A stretch of 64,000 nt of DNA from Sphingobacterium olei (GCF_005048855.1 NZ_SUME01000007.1:1-64000), one strand, 5' to 3'; counted from the first letter of the stretch, positions 1 to 8,030 are shown. Translations and numbers: made by a program. The notes: generated from the letters alone by a model not told the origin.

Positions 1-55
1 GAAGAAAAAAAAAATTGGAATCTTAAATGAATTGTATATTATTGTAATCGGAAAG

Positions 56-130
56 TGGCCCAATGACTAGCGAAATAATTGGCCCGTTAACGCCGAAATC
101 ACTGGCCCAGAATCACCGAAATAGACACCA
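56..130. mobile_element. Probable IS21-family element end (element lies left of the window)
   Basis: Three copies of a 23-24 bp unit of the form TGGCCC-N8-CGAAAT start at about 56, 80 and 103. IS21-family elements carry several such terminal repeats as transposase binding sites, and the GGCCC/CCGAAAT wording resembles ends I know from Bacteroidetes IS21-type elements. The outer boundary appears to be near 130, because sequence readable as an immunity gene start begins at 131. The istA/istB genes would lie outside the window, so the family call rests on the repeats alone. Confidence 0.5.
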
Positions 131-157
131 GTTTTGTAAAACATCTATATTATCCAT
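131..157 (-). pseudogene. First nine codons of an immunity gene cut by the IS end
   Basis: An ATG at 157 lies one base after the stop codon of the toxin tip at 159-161, the spacing seen for other tip-immunity pairs in this window. It reads MDNIDVLQN and then runs into the IS21-like terminal repeats. I infer that the cognate immunity gene was interrupted by the insertion. Nine codons are too few to name a family. Confidence 0.4.
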
Positions 158-158
158 A

Positions 159-858
159 TTATCTTTTAAATCTATTATTTTCTGGCAGTTCATCGGCGGT
201 AGGCTTCCGTGCCTCTATTTCCTTCCCTTGAACATGAGGTGTATCTATTCTTCCATTGTGAGGAGCCCCTGGTTCTCCATTCTTTTTACCTCCATCAAAT
301 CTTTTTACTGGATTGAAGTGTTTTGTCGTCGTCATTTCATAGGTTTCATATTTATTTATACGTCCCCATTATTATCTCGTTCAAATGTCGAATGATCAGC
401 CTTCGCGTCCTTTTTATTAGGTTCCAGTTTGTTTGCAGTTCTCTTTGTTTTACTTACCACATTTTCTTTAACCTCGTTCACTACGACTTCTCTAACCTCC
501 TTTCCAATTTCTTTGATAACTGCCTGCGCAAGACTCTTAGAAACTTTCTGAGAAGCAGGGCCTCCTGGAATGCCATTAGTAAATATCGACGAATGGTAAT
601 CAGAATATGCTTGTTCTACTTTAATAGCATCACCTTGTATATCTTGTGTTGCAGGCACAGCAGGTGAGATGCTGTCAAATAACCTATCAGCAAGATGATT
701 GGAATTATCGGATTTCGGCCATCAGGATCAATAAATCGTATCGGATTGTGAAAGCATAATTGTAAGGTGAGTGCATCCGCATCTGCTCCGCCATTGGATC
801 CACGACGTTCCACCTGCCGATCTCTGCGTCATAGAACCTCGCGCCGTAATCGTACTGA
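159..858 (-). pseudogene. RHS core end plus displaced toxin tip (broken)
   Basis: Reading leftward from about 856 gives the RHS core ending (YGARFYDAEIGRWNVVDP, then SPYNYAF). A one-base deletion near 750 shifts the frame before NPIRFIDPDG. A tip of about 180 residues follows, broken again near 385-390 at a GGGG run. The last part contains HFNPVKRFDGG and PHNGRIDTPHVQG and ends in NNRFKR. The H/G/PH-rich ending resembles the Ntox24-like group of polymorphic toxin tips, but I could not verify this. The start of the core is missing, so the piece is an orphan and not an expressed toxin. It lies downstream of the broken lipoprotein gene at 863-1430. Confidence 0.6.
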
Positions 859-862
859 TCTC

Positions 863-1430
863 TTAAAGAAAATCGTCCTCTACTTCATCTTCTAAAATTA
901 CGGATCTCTTCTTACCGTTCTTATCAATAAAAAGATTAAAAGTATAACAAATGTCTGTATCTGGAACACAGACATTCACAAAAAAACAAAATTCTTCATT
1001 CATATAACTTTCAAAATCAAAAACAGAAAGCTGATAATATATCATCTCTTCAGCTGGTATAAACTCTTTAAAATCTTCTTTGTTTATATGCTGTTCTATT
1101 ATTTTATCGTTACCGGCAAGTATAGTTAAGATTATCTCATTATCGAAAGCCTTACTATCTAACATTTGATTTTTACTGGCAATTTCTGTTCTCAACTGTA
1201 GTATCTTAAATCGAATACTGTAGTTATCGACCATAGTATCACGTTTTGATACTATATTTTGCGTATAAGTGTCAGCTATTTCTTTATTAGAATCTATATT
1301 GGATGATGAAGATTTTTCTACTTCATTCTTATTTTCAACACTATCATTACTAGACATAGTATAGTTTGTGTGTGAATTATTACAAGAGCATATCAAAATG
1401 CACAACAAGTAAAAAATTATCTATTTTCAT
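863..1430 (-). pseudogene. Lipoprotein, likely immunity to the M23 tip; frameshifted in the signal peptide
   Basis: The body (about 181 residues, Ser/Asn/Glu-rich after the lipobox, then an alpha/beta-looking domain) is open from 1408 only with a TTG start. A better start is ATG at 1430 behind a GGAT-type ribosome site, giving MKIDNF. That frame breaks in a run of six T (1411-1416 on the plus strand as A). Removing one T joins MKIDNFY to LLCILICSC, a clean lipoprotein signal with Cys at the lipobox. The ATG overlaps the stop of the M23-like tip, the usual toxin-immunity coupling. A periplasm-facing lipoprotein suits protection from a peptidoglycan hydrolase. The frameshift could be decay, slippage-based switching or a sequencing indel. 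Confidence 0.55.
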
Positions 1431-1708
1431 TTCTATCCTTTTTATCCTCTTCTTTTATATTTGTTGTAGGCGGACGTACAACAACTTCTTCAATTTCTTG
1501 ACCTTGATAAATCCTCAAAAAGTCTTGCGGATCGATTAAGCTACCATCAGTATTAACAGGATTTATTACCTTACCATCCACTCTAAGTTCATAATGAAGG
1601 TGAGAAGTTTACAGGCATTCCCACCGCGAGCCCTTCAGTAACTCCACTCAAATGCATATAACCAGTGCTAACAGTACCATCCTCTGAGGCAACAATCACT
1701 AATTGAAA
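1417..1708 (-). pseudogene. Orphan M23-type peptidase toxin tip (internally deleted)
   Basis: The segment reads GYMHLSGVTEGLAVGMPV, loses frame near 1600, then reads HLHYELRVDGKVINP and continues to KKDRNENR and a stop at 1417. The HLHYE box with a downstream NP is the conserved end of M23 (lysostaphin/LytM) endopeptidases, in which both His residues of HxH contribute to zinc binding and catalysis. The region between MPV and HLHYE, which normally holds a GxSGNTG stretch, is missing. There is no start codon of its own: the reading frame continues directly after the stop of the neighbouring membrane protein, as expected for a tip displaced from an RHS core. Confidence 0.6.
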
Positions 1709-1996
1709 TCAACTATTAGGAAGATAGACAACAAAATATAAAAATAGACAAACCGCGATGATTACATTCAATATTAACAATACCATATCCTTTAAAGGTA
1801 TTTTCTTTTTAAAGAAGAAAAACAATATCAATATCTGTAAAAGCAAAAAACAAAACGAAACCCCAAAAGTTTTTCCCTCACCAGAACTCCCGCTTCCAAA
1901 CAATCCAAAATGGACGAACACTTCTAAAATCTGAAGAAAAAAGTATAATACAACATTTAATATTGACGTAAGTGTATAAATAAAAATCCTTTTCAT
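1709..1996 (-). CDS. Small membrane protein, probable immunity to the lipase-like tip
   Basis: This 95-residue protein is almost entirely hydrophobic, with about three membrane segments (roughly residues 5-25, 45-62 and 70-90) and a KKK turn between the second and third. It starts two bases after the stop of the lipase-like tip, so the two are probably translated together. I do not recognise a family. Position directly behind a toxin tip, small size and membrane location suggest immunity against a toxin acting on the membrane. The ATG at 1996 is the only good start. Confidence 0.5.
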   Translation of the reverse strand: MKRIFIYTLTSILNVVLYFFLQILEVFVHFGLFGSGSSGEGKTFGVSFCFLLLQILILFFFFKKKIPLKDMVLLILNVIIAVCLFLYFVVYLPNS

Positions 1997-1998
1997 AC

Positions 1999-2757
1999 TT
2001 AGTTGACAGTTACCTTAATACCATAACACCTCATCCTGCTAATGAAGCTATTTATTAATCTATTATTATCTCCTTTACTTTCCTGATAGGCTTTTATAAA
2101 AGCACCGACCTCAGTCTTAAACGTTTTGTTTTTATGTGATTCCCCAAGTTGCCCTGATTTTGTACTCGTTTGAAAACTAATGTTATTTCCCATATCATTT
2201 CCTGACAATCCATCCCAAGTATGATCAATAGAAAATGAATTTGAACCACTCGGAGCATCTATAGAATTTGACTGATGAGGAGCTAAATTCAATACAAAAT
2301 CAATAACATCGTTAGGATTTGCAAATTGATCAGCATGCTTTTTTATCAACTCTAAAAGTGCATCGGTGTAACCTGCTCCGAAAGCAGCCCCTCTACTATG
2401 AGTATAAATTTGAATCTTTTCGGTGATTTTATTTGTTTTCGGATCCCTTTCTAGCATCGATAGGATTTTATTAAAATCTCTTTTTGCCTCCATACCTCCT
2501 CCGATATATCTGTCGGATGCGACGAGAGCTCTGTCATTGCTCATTTGCTTCTGCCCACGAAACCATCGAAAACCTCTAATTCCATCAACATAATGAACTT
2601 GTCCTCCCGGATTAGGAAGGCCAGAATTAGCAATAGTACGTAAGATTTGAGTATCCCAATATACACTGTTTCCTCTTTCATGATCTCCTTCTGTATTACC
2701 ATTTATAAAAATCGGCAGTTCACCATCCCTGTCTATAAAATTGACCGGACTATTCAA
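1999..2757 (-). pseudogene. Orphan RHS toxin tip with lipase-like alpha/beta-hydrolase motif
   Basis: The piece starts with the last residues of an RHS core (NSPVNFIDRDG) and then carries about 240 residues of tip. The motif IYTHSRGAAFGAGY near residues 117-130 is a nucleophile-elbow-like HSRGA, similar to the GxSRGA box of DUF2235/Tle1-type phospholipases, followed by DFVLNLAP. No shell or core precedes it, and the apparent TTG start lies inside former RHS coding sequence. Just upstream, an ATG at 2807 encodes a hydrophobic leader (MNKRILYILFISFIS) in another frame, perhaps the start of an RHS gene whose middle was deleted. Probably not expressed as an exported toxin. The tip itself looks intact. 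Confidence 0.55.
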
Positions 2758-2821
2758 TGAATAGAGATAAAGCTAATAAATAATATATATAAAATTCTCT
2801 TATTCATAGTTTATTTCAAGC

Positions 2822-2893
2822 TTAGTCTAGAATTACAAAACCACCTGTAAGGGAGTAACCGATTATGGAACATGCGATTATTTTATTTTTCAT
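2822..2893 (-). pseudogene. 5' remnant of an OmpH/Skp-like chaperone gene
   Basis: An ATG at 2893 gives MKNKII and then diverges. This and the following roughly 45 bases upstream match the start and leader of the intact OmpH/Skp-like gene at 22695-23228 (same MKNKII, same AACGTATTATAT spacing). It sits in the same place, directly after a fibre gene. The frame ends after 23 codons. It marks the point where the rest of a module was deleted. Confidence 0.55.
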
Positions 2894-2985
2894 CAACGTA
2901 TTATATTTCTTTATAAGTGTGTGCTATTTGTGGTTAATTACATAATCATTTGACCTTTTCCTATTCAATCAATTTGCTATCAAAT

Positions 2986-3051
2986 AAGGAGATCAAGGTC
3001 GACAGGCATATTTTATTTTCGTTAACTACTGGTCTTTTTATAGTATATACT
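2986..3051. repeat. 66-bp direct repeat, identical to 38283-38348
   Basis: The stretch from AAGGAGATCAAGG to TAGTATATACT is the same base for base as 38283-38348, which lies upstream of the fibre operon of module B. Here it lies between the end of a fibre gene and the chaperone remnant, out of place for a leader. Such a copy could mediate, or be left by, recombination between modules. It belongs to the wider leader-repeat family seen at 5.2, 26.4 and 38.3 kb. Confidence 0.75.
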
Positions 3052-3083
3052 GCTTTCAACTATTCAAAAAATTATTAACGCTA

Positions 3084-3941
3084 TTATTTTTTTTCCAGTT
3101 CCTTGATACGTTTGTCTTGTTGCAGGATATAAAGTGTTAATTCCTCATTCTTTTTAAGCAGCATATTAACCATTTCACCAACCTGCACGCCATTCAGTTC
3201 GACCTCCTTCGCCGTCGGTATGTCTGGTAGATGCCCATTTTTGTTTATAAAACTTCCCAAACTATCCAGAGACATCAACTTGTGGTCTTTCTCGAAAACA
3301 TAATCTGGCCAATTGGCGGTTTCCACTTTGATTTCCTTAGCACGAATATTGCCGTTTACGGAGAGTTTCTCCGTGGGACCAGTAATACCTATTCCTACAT
3401 TTCCATTGGGAAGCACGGTCATCTTTGATGAGGAGTTGGTTATAATGGAAAAAGAATGGTTCGTCTGTGTTCCTGTTATCCCACCGGCGGGGGCTCCATA
3501 GAATCCCAAATTATGCGCCCATACACCTGTTTGAACGCTAGAGCTGGTCACTATATTTTTAGCACTCTGATTTCCTTTCACTTGAAACACCCTACCCCAA
3601 TTCTCGCCATTTTCGACGAGGAGTGTCCCAACGCCAATATTTCCATCCGGTCTAAAGACCATAAAAACGTCCTCATGACTACGTCCAATATATGTATAGT
3701 TTAAAGTTGACACACCATTGATGATCGCTCCCATAGCACCGAGCTGAATAAAACTGCTTGTATTATCTTGATTTGATATTCGATACCCTCTTGCCCAACC
3801 CCCACTGCCCGTCGGAAAATTCGCTTTGATATTTATACCATAATGAGGAGCAGCCAAGCCAATTCCAATATTGGGATCATTTGACTGCGCTTTAGCAAAT
3901 GATATCGTCGTGAGTAACGCAAAGAATAAAGACCTTTTCAT
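3084..3941 (-). CDS. Secreted fibre-like adhesin with conserved C-terminal domain
   Basis: This 285-residue protein has a Sec signal peptide (cleavage near AKAQ, residue 19). The middle is beta-rich with repeats of the type NGNVGIG. A conserved C-terminal cassette of about 100 residues starts at LSVNGNIRAKEIKVETANW and ends in a charged coiled coil (about residues 255-285). The cassette recurs in eight other proteins of this window and is common in Bacteroidetes proteins that look like phage-tail fibres. The heads differ, which suggests different ligands. It follows another fibre gene by three bases, so they form an operon. Its last ~100 residues and the DNA after its stop closely match 23283-23640. 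I infer trimerisation through the coiled coil and surface binding. Confidence 0.7.
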   Translation of the reverse strand: MKRSLFFALLTTISFAKAQSNDPNIGIGLAAPHYGINIKANFPTGSGGWARGYRISNQDNTSSFIQLGAMGAIINGVSTLNYTYIGRSHEDVFMVFRPDGNIGVGTLLVENGENWGRVFQVKGNQSAKNIVTSSSVQTGVWAHNLGFYGAPAGGITGTQTNHSFSIITNSSSKMTVLPNGNVGIGITGPTEKLSVNGNIRAKEIKVETANWPDYVFEKDHKLMSLDSLGSFINKNGHLPDIPTAKEVELNGVQVGEMVNMLLKKNEELTLYILQQDKRIKELEKK

Positions 3942-3944
3942 ATA

Positions 3945-5030
3945 CTATTTTTTTTGTGATTGGAGAATAAGTGACTCTAGGGCGGAAAGCTTCTCTTCAA
4001 GTGAGACACGTTTGTTCTCATTTTCAATCATATACAGTATCAGCTCTTCGATCTTCTTCAACAGGATTTTATTCATTTCGCCAAGTGAAATACCGTCACG
4101 CTCGGCATCCTTTGCTTTCGGTAGCTCTGGTAGATGTCCATTGCTTTTGATAAACTGTTCTATTTCAGTAAGGGTTTTTAGATCATACGCTTCCTCGAAT
4201 ACATAATCCGGCCAGTTGGCCGTTTCAACTTTGATCTCCTTACTCCTGATCGGACCATTCACCGCCAGATCGTACTCACGCGGGGTCTGGGTCTTTATAC
4301 CTACTTTACCCGGGAAATATGCCAAACTACTTTGTGTACTGCTCACGCCTAACAGTGATTCAACCGAGGGTTCGTTGCCATTGACCATTTCAAGCCTTGG
4401 AGCGTAGAAAAACTGCTTGTCGTTGATATTTGGATCATAATATAGATACGCTCTGTGAACCGTGGAAGTGGCTGAAGCAGTAAATTTAAAATCTGTCATC
4501 GGTAAAACCTTCTGTCCTGTTGAGCCATCGTATATACCGCCGAGATGAACGGTCGAGGCATCTGTATGGGCATGTATGTATCCTACCAGTAGGTACCATT
4601 GATCCAGCTTGGGAAGTACACCGTTCCAGAAGTAGGGGTTTCCGTTTGCGACACCATCTAAATTTGAAACATACCTGCACCCAAAATATGTTCTGCCGCT
4701 GGTAGAGTTCGATTTTTTTATCCAAACGGTCATACGGTACATTTTGGAAGGATCGATCGTGATATCCGTTGTATTCCAGCCACCATCAGCCTGTGCATCT
4801 CCCGCCGGAATCGATTTCCAGATGACACCGCGATGTCCATGTGGGGTTTCTCCCCACTCCCGGGTATTTTCGGAGGGAAGCCCATTAAGGGAAAACATAC
4901 CGGCACTTCCGGATCCGATATTCCATGCATTGACATCTAAAAGGTTCTGGGCATGACTTACGGTGCACCAAAAACTTATCAGCATAGTAAAGACAATTCT
5001 TGCTCTCAGGAGAGGTTTATTCAATTTCAT
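3945..5030 (-). CDS. Secreted fibre-like adhesin with a jelly-roll-like head (copy 1)
   Basis: The 361 residues comprise a signal peptide (to about residue 27, SHAQN), a head of about 200 residues that looks like a carbohydrate-binding beta-sandwich (W-rich, with TTDITIDPSKMYRMTVWIKKS and YLYYDPN), and the shared C-terminal cassette from AVNGPIRSKEIKVETANW to a final coiled coil. It is almost identical to the protein at 25066-26154, and in both places it is the first gene of a fibre operon. The near identity suggests recent duplication or gene conversion. The ligand is unknown. A glycan is plausible from the fold type but not shown. Confidence 0.7.
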   Translation of the reverse strand: MKLNKPLLRARIVFTMLISFWCTVSHAQNLLDVNAWNIGSGSAGMFSLNGLPSENTREWGETPHGHRGVIWKSIPAGDAQADGGWNTTDITIDPSKMYRMTVWIKKSNSTSGRTYFGCRYVSNLDGVANGNPYFWNGVLPKLDQWYLLVGYIHAHTDASTVHLGGIYDGSTGQKVLPMTDFKFTASATSTVHRAYLYYDPNINDKQFFYAPRLEMVNGNEPSVESLLGVSSTQSSLAYFPGKVGIKTQTPREYDLAVNGPIRSKEIKVETANWPDYVFEEAYDLKTLTEIEQFIKSNGHLPELPKAKDAERDGISLGEMNKILLKKIEELILYMIENENKRVSLEEKLSALESLILQSQKK

Positions 5031-5040
5031 AGGTTAACTT

Positions 5041-5340
5041 CTAAGGTTCTTATTTTATATTCAGTGCGTACCTGTTCAATGATCTGCAATGTATTTTTCT
5101 GATCGATACTCGTTTAGATATGATAAGTTAAAAAATAGGTTAATTAATATCAAATATCCATGCTTTACTTTTCACATAAAACTCAAAAATATTATTTGAA
5201 TATATGTTTCATCAATATTATTTTGTTGTTAAAAGATTTCCGTTAATTACTGGCTTTTTTAAAAATTATATATTTTCTTAACAATTGATTTCCAATAAAA
5301 ATATAAAAGGTTTTCGGAAAAAACAAGGCAACTCAATACT
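5041..5340 (-). promoter_or_regulatory. Fibre-operon leader region (repeat family, copy L1)
   Basis: This non-coding stretch precedes the fibre operon. Its part at 5230-5320, with ACAATTGATTTCCAATAAAA and ATAAAAGGTTTTCGG, matches the leaders at 26400-26490 and 38310-38395. The conservation of non-coding DNA upstream of three fibre operons suggests a promoter and leader shared between modules. I could not fix a -33/-7 Bacteroidetes promoter with certainty. Confidence 0.45.
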
Positions 5341-5391
5341 TTTTGAAAACAATTGTATTCTCGATGGGTTAGAAAGAAATCTTACAAAGCC

Positions 5392-5425
5392 AAACACCCC
5401 GTTCGATATGTCGAACGGGGTGTTT
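5392..5425. terminator. Strong bidirectional hairpin terminator
   Basis: Two perfect 15-base arms (AAACACCCCGTTCGA and its complement) enclose a TATG loop, with five T on the plus-strand side. It lies where leftward transcription of the module A tip/immunity archive should stop, before the next fibre operon begins at 5030. Confidence 0.85.
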
Positions 5426-5521
5426 TTAATGCAATGCCTGCAAAGCATGAAGATGTCTCCAGTTTAATATTACTATTTCACGAGTTACATCCTCTCAACA
5501 GCTTGGGAAAATACAGTATAT

Positions 5522-5597
5522 AGCACCCTCATGAGCCACTTAGTGGCTTCACCATCCTTTTCAGCATATCCGCCCTGATAGCCGTAGCCGTTATTTC
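5522..5597 (-). pseudogene. RHS core fragment (decayed)
   Basis: Reads GYGYQGGYAEKDGE followed by ATKWLMRV, matching the GYQGEYAEKDGE part of the RHS toxin at 12043-16011 before diverging. The segment after GE, with a small GCCAC...GTGGC hairpin, is shared with two other decayed core copies near 7.8 and 10.3 kb. It is only a scrap left by duplication. Confidence 0.6.
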
Positions 5598-5610
5598 AAG
5601 ATATCCTTTA

Positions 5611-6100
5611 CTAGAATCCCAAAATTTCAAAAACCAATTCTTCACTTAAATTTATTAAGGAAAGTGAGCATAATTCATTGTTATCATCTATCCCTAAAAG
5701 GGATTGCTTACTAATAGCATAATTCCTTGACGACTGTTTACCCCAAATAAAACACAAAGATTGTCCCGAACGTAAAACTTGAATAGGCAGAGAAATATCC
5801 AATTCACTATTTACATCAACCAAGCAATAAAAGAAATCATCAGTTACAAGTTCGCTATCGGAAACTAATATTAACGGTATTATTTTGTAACGCAACTAAT
5901 GTAATTTCGTAGAGTAGATTTGTTTTTTTATCAAACCTAAATTCGATAAAATTTTCTCCTGACAAATTTCTGGCATATATGGTTTCTGGCAATAAATCAC
6001 TATTACTCAATTTTAAAGTAAATGTTGTGGGATTTAGTGAGCTATAAACCACTAGTTCACTAAAAGGAACAGAAATAGCTTTATTAAAAAATACTCTCAT
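5611..6100 (-). pseudogene. Immunity candidate split by a frameshift
   Basis: Two reading frames overlap by about 40 bases: an upstream one of 81 residues (start MRVFFNKAIS at 6100) and a downstream one of 94 residues ending in ELVFEILGF. Read together they make one protein of about 160 residues, a usual immunity size, directly behind an orphan tip (five-base gap). The break falls near 5855-5897. Both halves look protein-like, with no stop besides the shift. I do not recognise the family. It may be a decayed immunity gene or an indel error. Confidence 0.45.
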
Positions 6101-6105
6101 CGTTA

Positions 6106-6439
6106 TTATCTAAAGTGAATTACAGCAGGTAATTCTCCTGCAGCTCTTGGTGGTGCGAACATAATCTCATTACCTCTAGAGTAATACATTTTTCTGTATT
6201 GAATAGCCCCACGAGATAATACATCGTCAATTACTGAATGCAAAGCCCTTTGGTGTGTTTGCCCCAGTAACTTTAAATATTCCGGCTCTAATTTAGCTCC
6301 GTTGACCGCAAGCTCTTCGAGGTGCTTCATTGCATGTGGTGATACAAAAACACTTTTTCCACCATTAGTATTAAGTGTAATGTAGGGATACCGAAGTTAC
6401 CTAACATCTCGCCAGCATTCGTTACCGTCTTAGCGGCAA
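6106..6439 (-). pseudogene. Orphan toxin tip, C-terminal part
   Basis: Read leftward, the piece gives EVVAAKTVTNAGEMLGNFGIPT, shifts frame near 6385, and continues as NTNGGKSVFVSPHAMKHLEELAVNG to AAGELPAVIHFR. The second half is open for 74 residues from an internal ATG. The style (GKSVFVSPHAMKHLEEL, H-rich end) is that of RHS C-terminal toxins, and it sits between two immunity-like genes. I cannot assign a fold or activity. No RHS core is attached, so it is a stored or relic tip. Confidence 0.45.
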
Positions 6440-6919
6440 CTACTTCATTTCAGCCCCATATTCTTTCACATTAAAACCTTTTGGCCAAATAGTACTACTG
6501 TCAAATATAGCTTTTTCAAATATAGCTTTTTCAATTCCAATCACACGGCGCATATTTGCTCCTTTCAAATTAGCATTTCGAAAATCAGCGCCTTCAATAT
6601 TTGCGCCTTCGAAACTTGAATTTTGAAGGTTTGCATTCTCAAATAAAGTTGAAATTGCAAGACTCTTTTTCAGATTTGCATCTGATAAATCCGTGTTTCT
6701 CAAATCGGCAACAATTAGATTTGTTGATTCAAGATTACAGCCGCTCATTTTAGCATTGAACAAAAAGGCTCCCCTAAGATTAGAATTCATAAAACTAGAG
6801 CCTATCAAATTAGCTTCTTCTAACTCTGCTCTATGAAGATTAATATTTTCGAGAAAAATTCCATCTAACTTATCAAATGGGACCTCCACATTAAATCCTG
6901 TAGCACAATGAATTACCAT
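6440..6919 (-). CDS. Pentapeptide-repeat protein, probable immunity protein
   Basis: This 159-residue protein consists mainly of A(D/N)Lxx-type repeats (ANLIGSSFMNSNLRGAFLF, NLIVADLRNTDLSDANL, GANIEGADFRNANLKGANM) from about residue 28 to 130, which fold into a right-handed quadrilateral beta-helix. The C-terminus (STIWPKGFN) is the common cap of such proteins. It follows the ParB-like toxin tip by 18 bases. Pentapeptide-repeat proteins such as Qnr and MfpA mimic DNA and bind DNA-handling enzymes. An immunity role against a DNA- or nucleotide-acting tip is an inference from position. Confidence 0.75.
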   Translation of the reverse strand: MVIHCATGFNVEVPFDKLDGIFLENINLHRAELEEANLIGSSFMNSNLRGAFLFNAKMSGCNLESTNLIVADLRNTDLSDANLKKSLAISTLFENANLQNSSFEGANIEGADFRNANLKGANMRRVIGIEKAIFEKAIFDSSTIWPKGFNVKEYGAEMK

Positions 6920-6937
6920 GATCTATATTTAATTTTA

Positions 6938-7567
6938 TTAGTAACCTCCCCAATCAAGAAAATCAACTACAGTTTTCTGAATAGGAACAGCTCGATTCAT
7001 TTGACTTGGAGAAACTACATATGGAACTTGTACAGGTTCAACTCCAAATAATCTTCCTGCAACATATCTATAATTCCCTTCTACAATTATTCCATTTGCA
7101 ACTTTAATTGGGGGTGCGACAGAACCGCTTTCTAACATTTTAACATATCGCTGAACCATCGGTAAAGATACTTTACCTTGAAGAGTTTGCATTGTTGATC
7201 CTTCCAGTGCTTTTACTATACTAGCCTCTGTAACCTCAATTCCCTTCTTAGTGACAACATTTTTTGAGAAAGTTTGTAGAATAGCATTAGCGATTTTAGA
7301 GCTTTGATCATATGCGATCATATATAACTCTAATCCACCTTGTACAAAATCTATCGCTGCGCCACCATAGTCTCCCGACACAAGTTTATCGCCACTTCTT
7401 AAACTAGTACCAACAAAAGGAGTATTATCTGCAAACTGCAGGCCTAAAGAAACTCCTCCGGTATAATGTCTCCTGATAGTATCATCTTCCGAAAGGGTAT
7501 TAAATCCCCATTCGCCACCGCTCTCCATCAACCTCGAAGGTTTTTCCCCGGCTATCCGGGAATCCAT
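6938..7567 (-). CDS. Displaced RHS toxin tip with ParB/Srx-like domain
   Basis: The 209-residue frame begins inside a former RHS core-tip junction (an out-of-frame FDPDGG lies just upstream) and first reads MESGGEWGFNTLSED and YTGGVSLGLQFA, a pre-toxin spacer shared with the tip at 9591-10077. The C-terminal 90 residues contain SGSVAPPIKVANGIIVEGNYRYVAGRLFG, which matches the ParB/sulfiredoxin-like fold pattern PPI.V..G.I..GN.R..A. ParB-like tips are known among polymorphic toxins and may act as nucleases or NTP-dependent enzymes. Whether this orphan is translated from its own ATG is unclear. Pentapeptide-repeat immunity follows. Confidence 0.55.
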   Translation of the reverse strand: MDSRIAGEKPSRLMESGGEWGFNTLSEDDTIRRHYTGGVSLGLQFADNTPFVGTSLRSGDKLVSGDYGGAAIDFVQGGLELYMIAYDQSSKIANAILQTFSKNVVTKKGIEVTEASIVKALEGSTMQTLQGKVSLPMVQRYVKMLESGSVAPPIKVANGIIVEGNYRYVAGRLFGVEPVQVPYVVSPSQMNRAVPIQKTVVDFLDWGGY

Positions 7568-8030
7568 ACGACGAATCCATGCCGCAACCTTGCTCCACCC
7601 CCATCCGGATCAAATCCACTAACCGGATTATTACCCATGCCTACATAAGGTGATGCGTACTGCCCGTAAGGATCGATACTCAGCCAACGTCCTACCGCAG
7701 GATCCCTTCGACTTCGCTCAGGACAGGCTCCATTACGGAGATAAAAATTATTCCAACCGGTTTATGAGAATATCATATGCTTTTTCAATGCCCTCAGGGG
7801 CCACTTTGTGGGTTCGCCATCTTTTTCAGCATATTCGCCCTGATAGCCGTAGCGCGATGGTATGCCTTCAGTCTGTAACTCACTTCTAAATAGATAATAA
7901 TCGGCTGAATACACGACATCTGCTGTACCGTTACCTAACTTATTACAGTTAATTATAGCACGTACAGATCCCATATGATCCGTCAATTGATAACGGTAGT
8001 CACGATAACTATTACTGATCTTTATCAGTA
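7568..8030 (-). pseudogene. RHS core fragment (decayed copy of module A core)
   Basis: Pieces in different frames read TDHMGSVRAIINCNKLGNG, ADYYLFRSELQTEGIPSRYGYQGEYAEKDGE, then ASPYVGMGNNPVSGFDPDGG before the ParB-like tip. The order and wording follow the RHS toxin at 12043-16011 closely. A foreign stretch of about 45 bases (translating to PTKWPLRA) interrupts the place where the intact gene reads GETGWNNFYLRNYDP. Several frameshifts make it non-functional. Confidence 0.65.

Noticed and set aside
63..667. Two overlapping plus-strand frames at the left edge
   Set aside because: They cover the IS-type repeats and the antisense of the toxin tip relic; the minus strand gives recognisable RHS motifs instead.
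3084..5030. Fibre genes as part of a prophage or contractile injection system
   Set aside because: The proteins have Sec signal peptides, and no sheath, baseplate, tube or capsid genes occur in the window; a surface or secreted role fits better.
5285..5467. Plus-strand frame of 60 codons
   Set aside because: It runs through the leader repeat and the hairpin terminator at 5392-5425, so it is not a gene.
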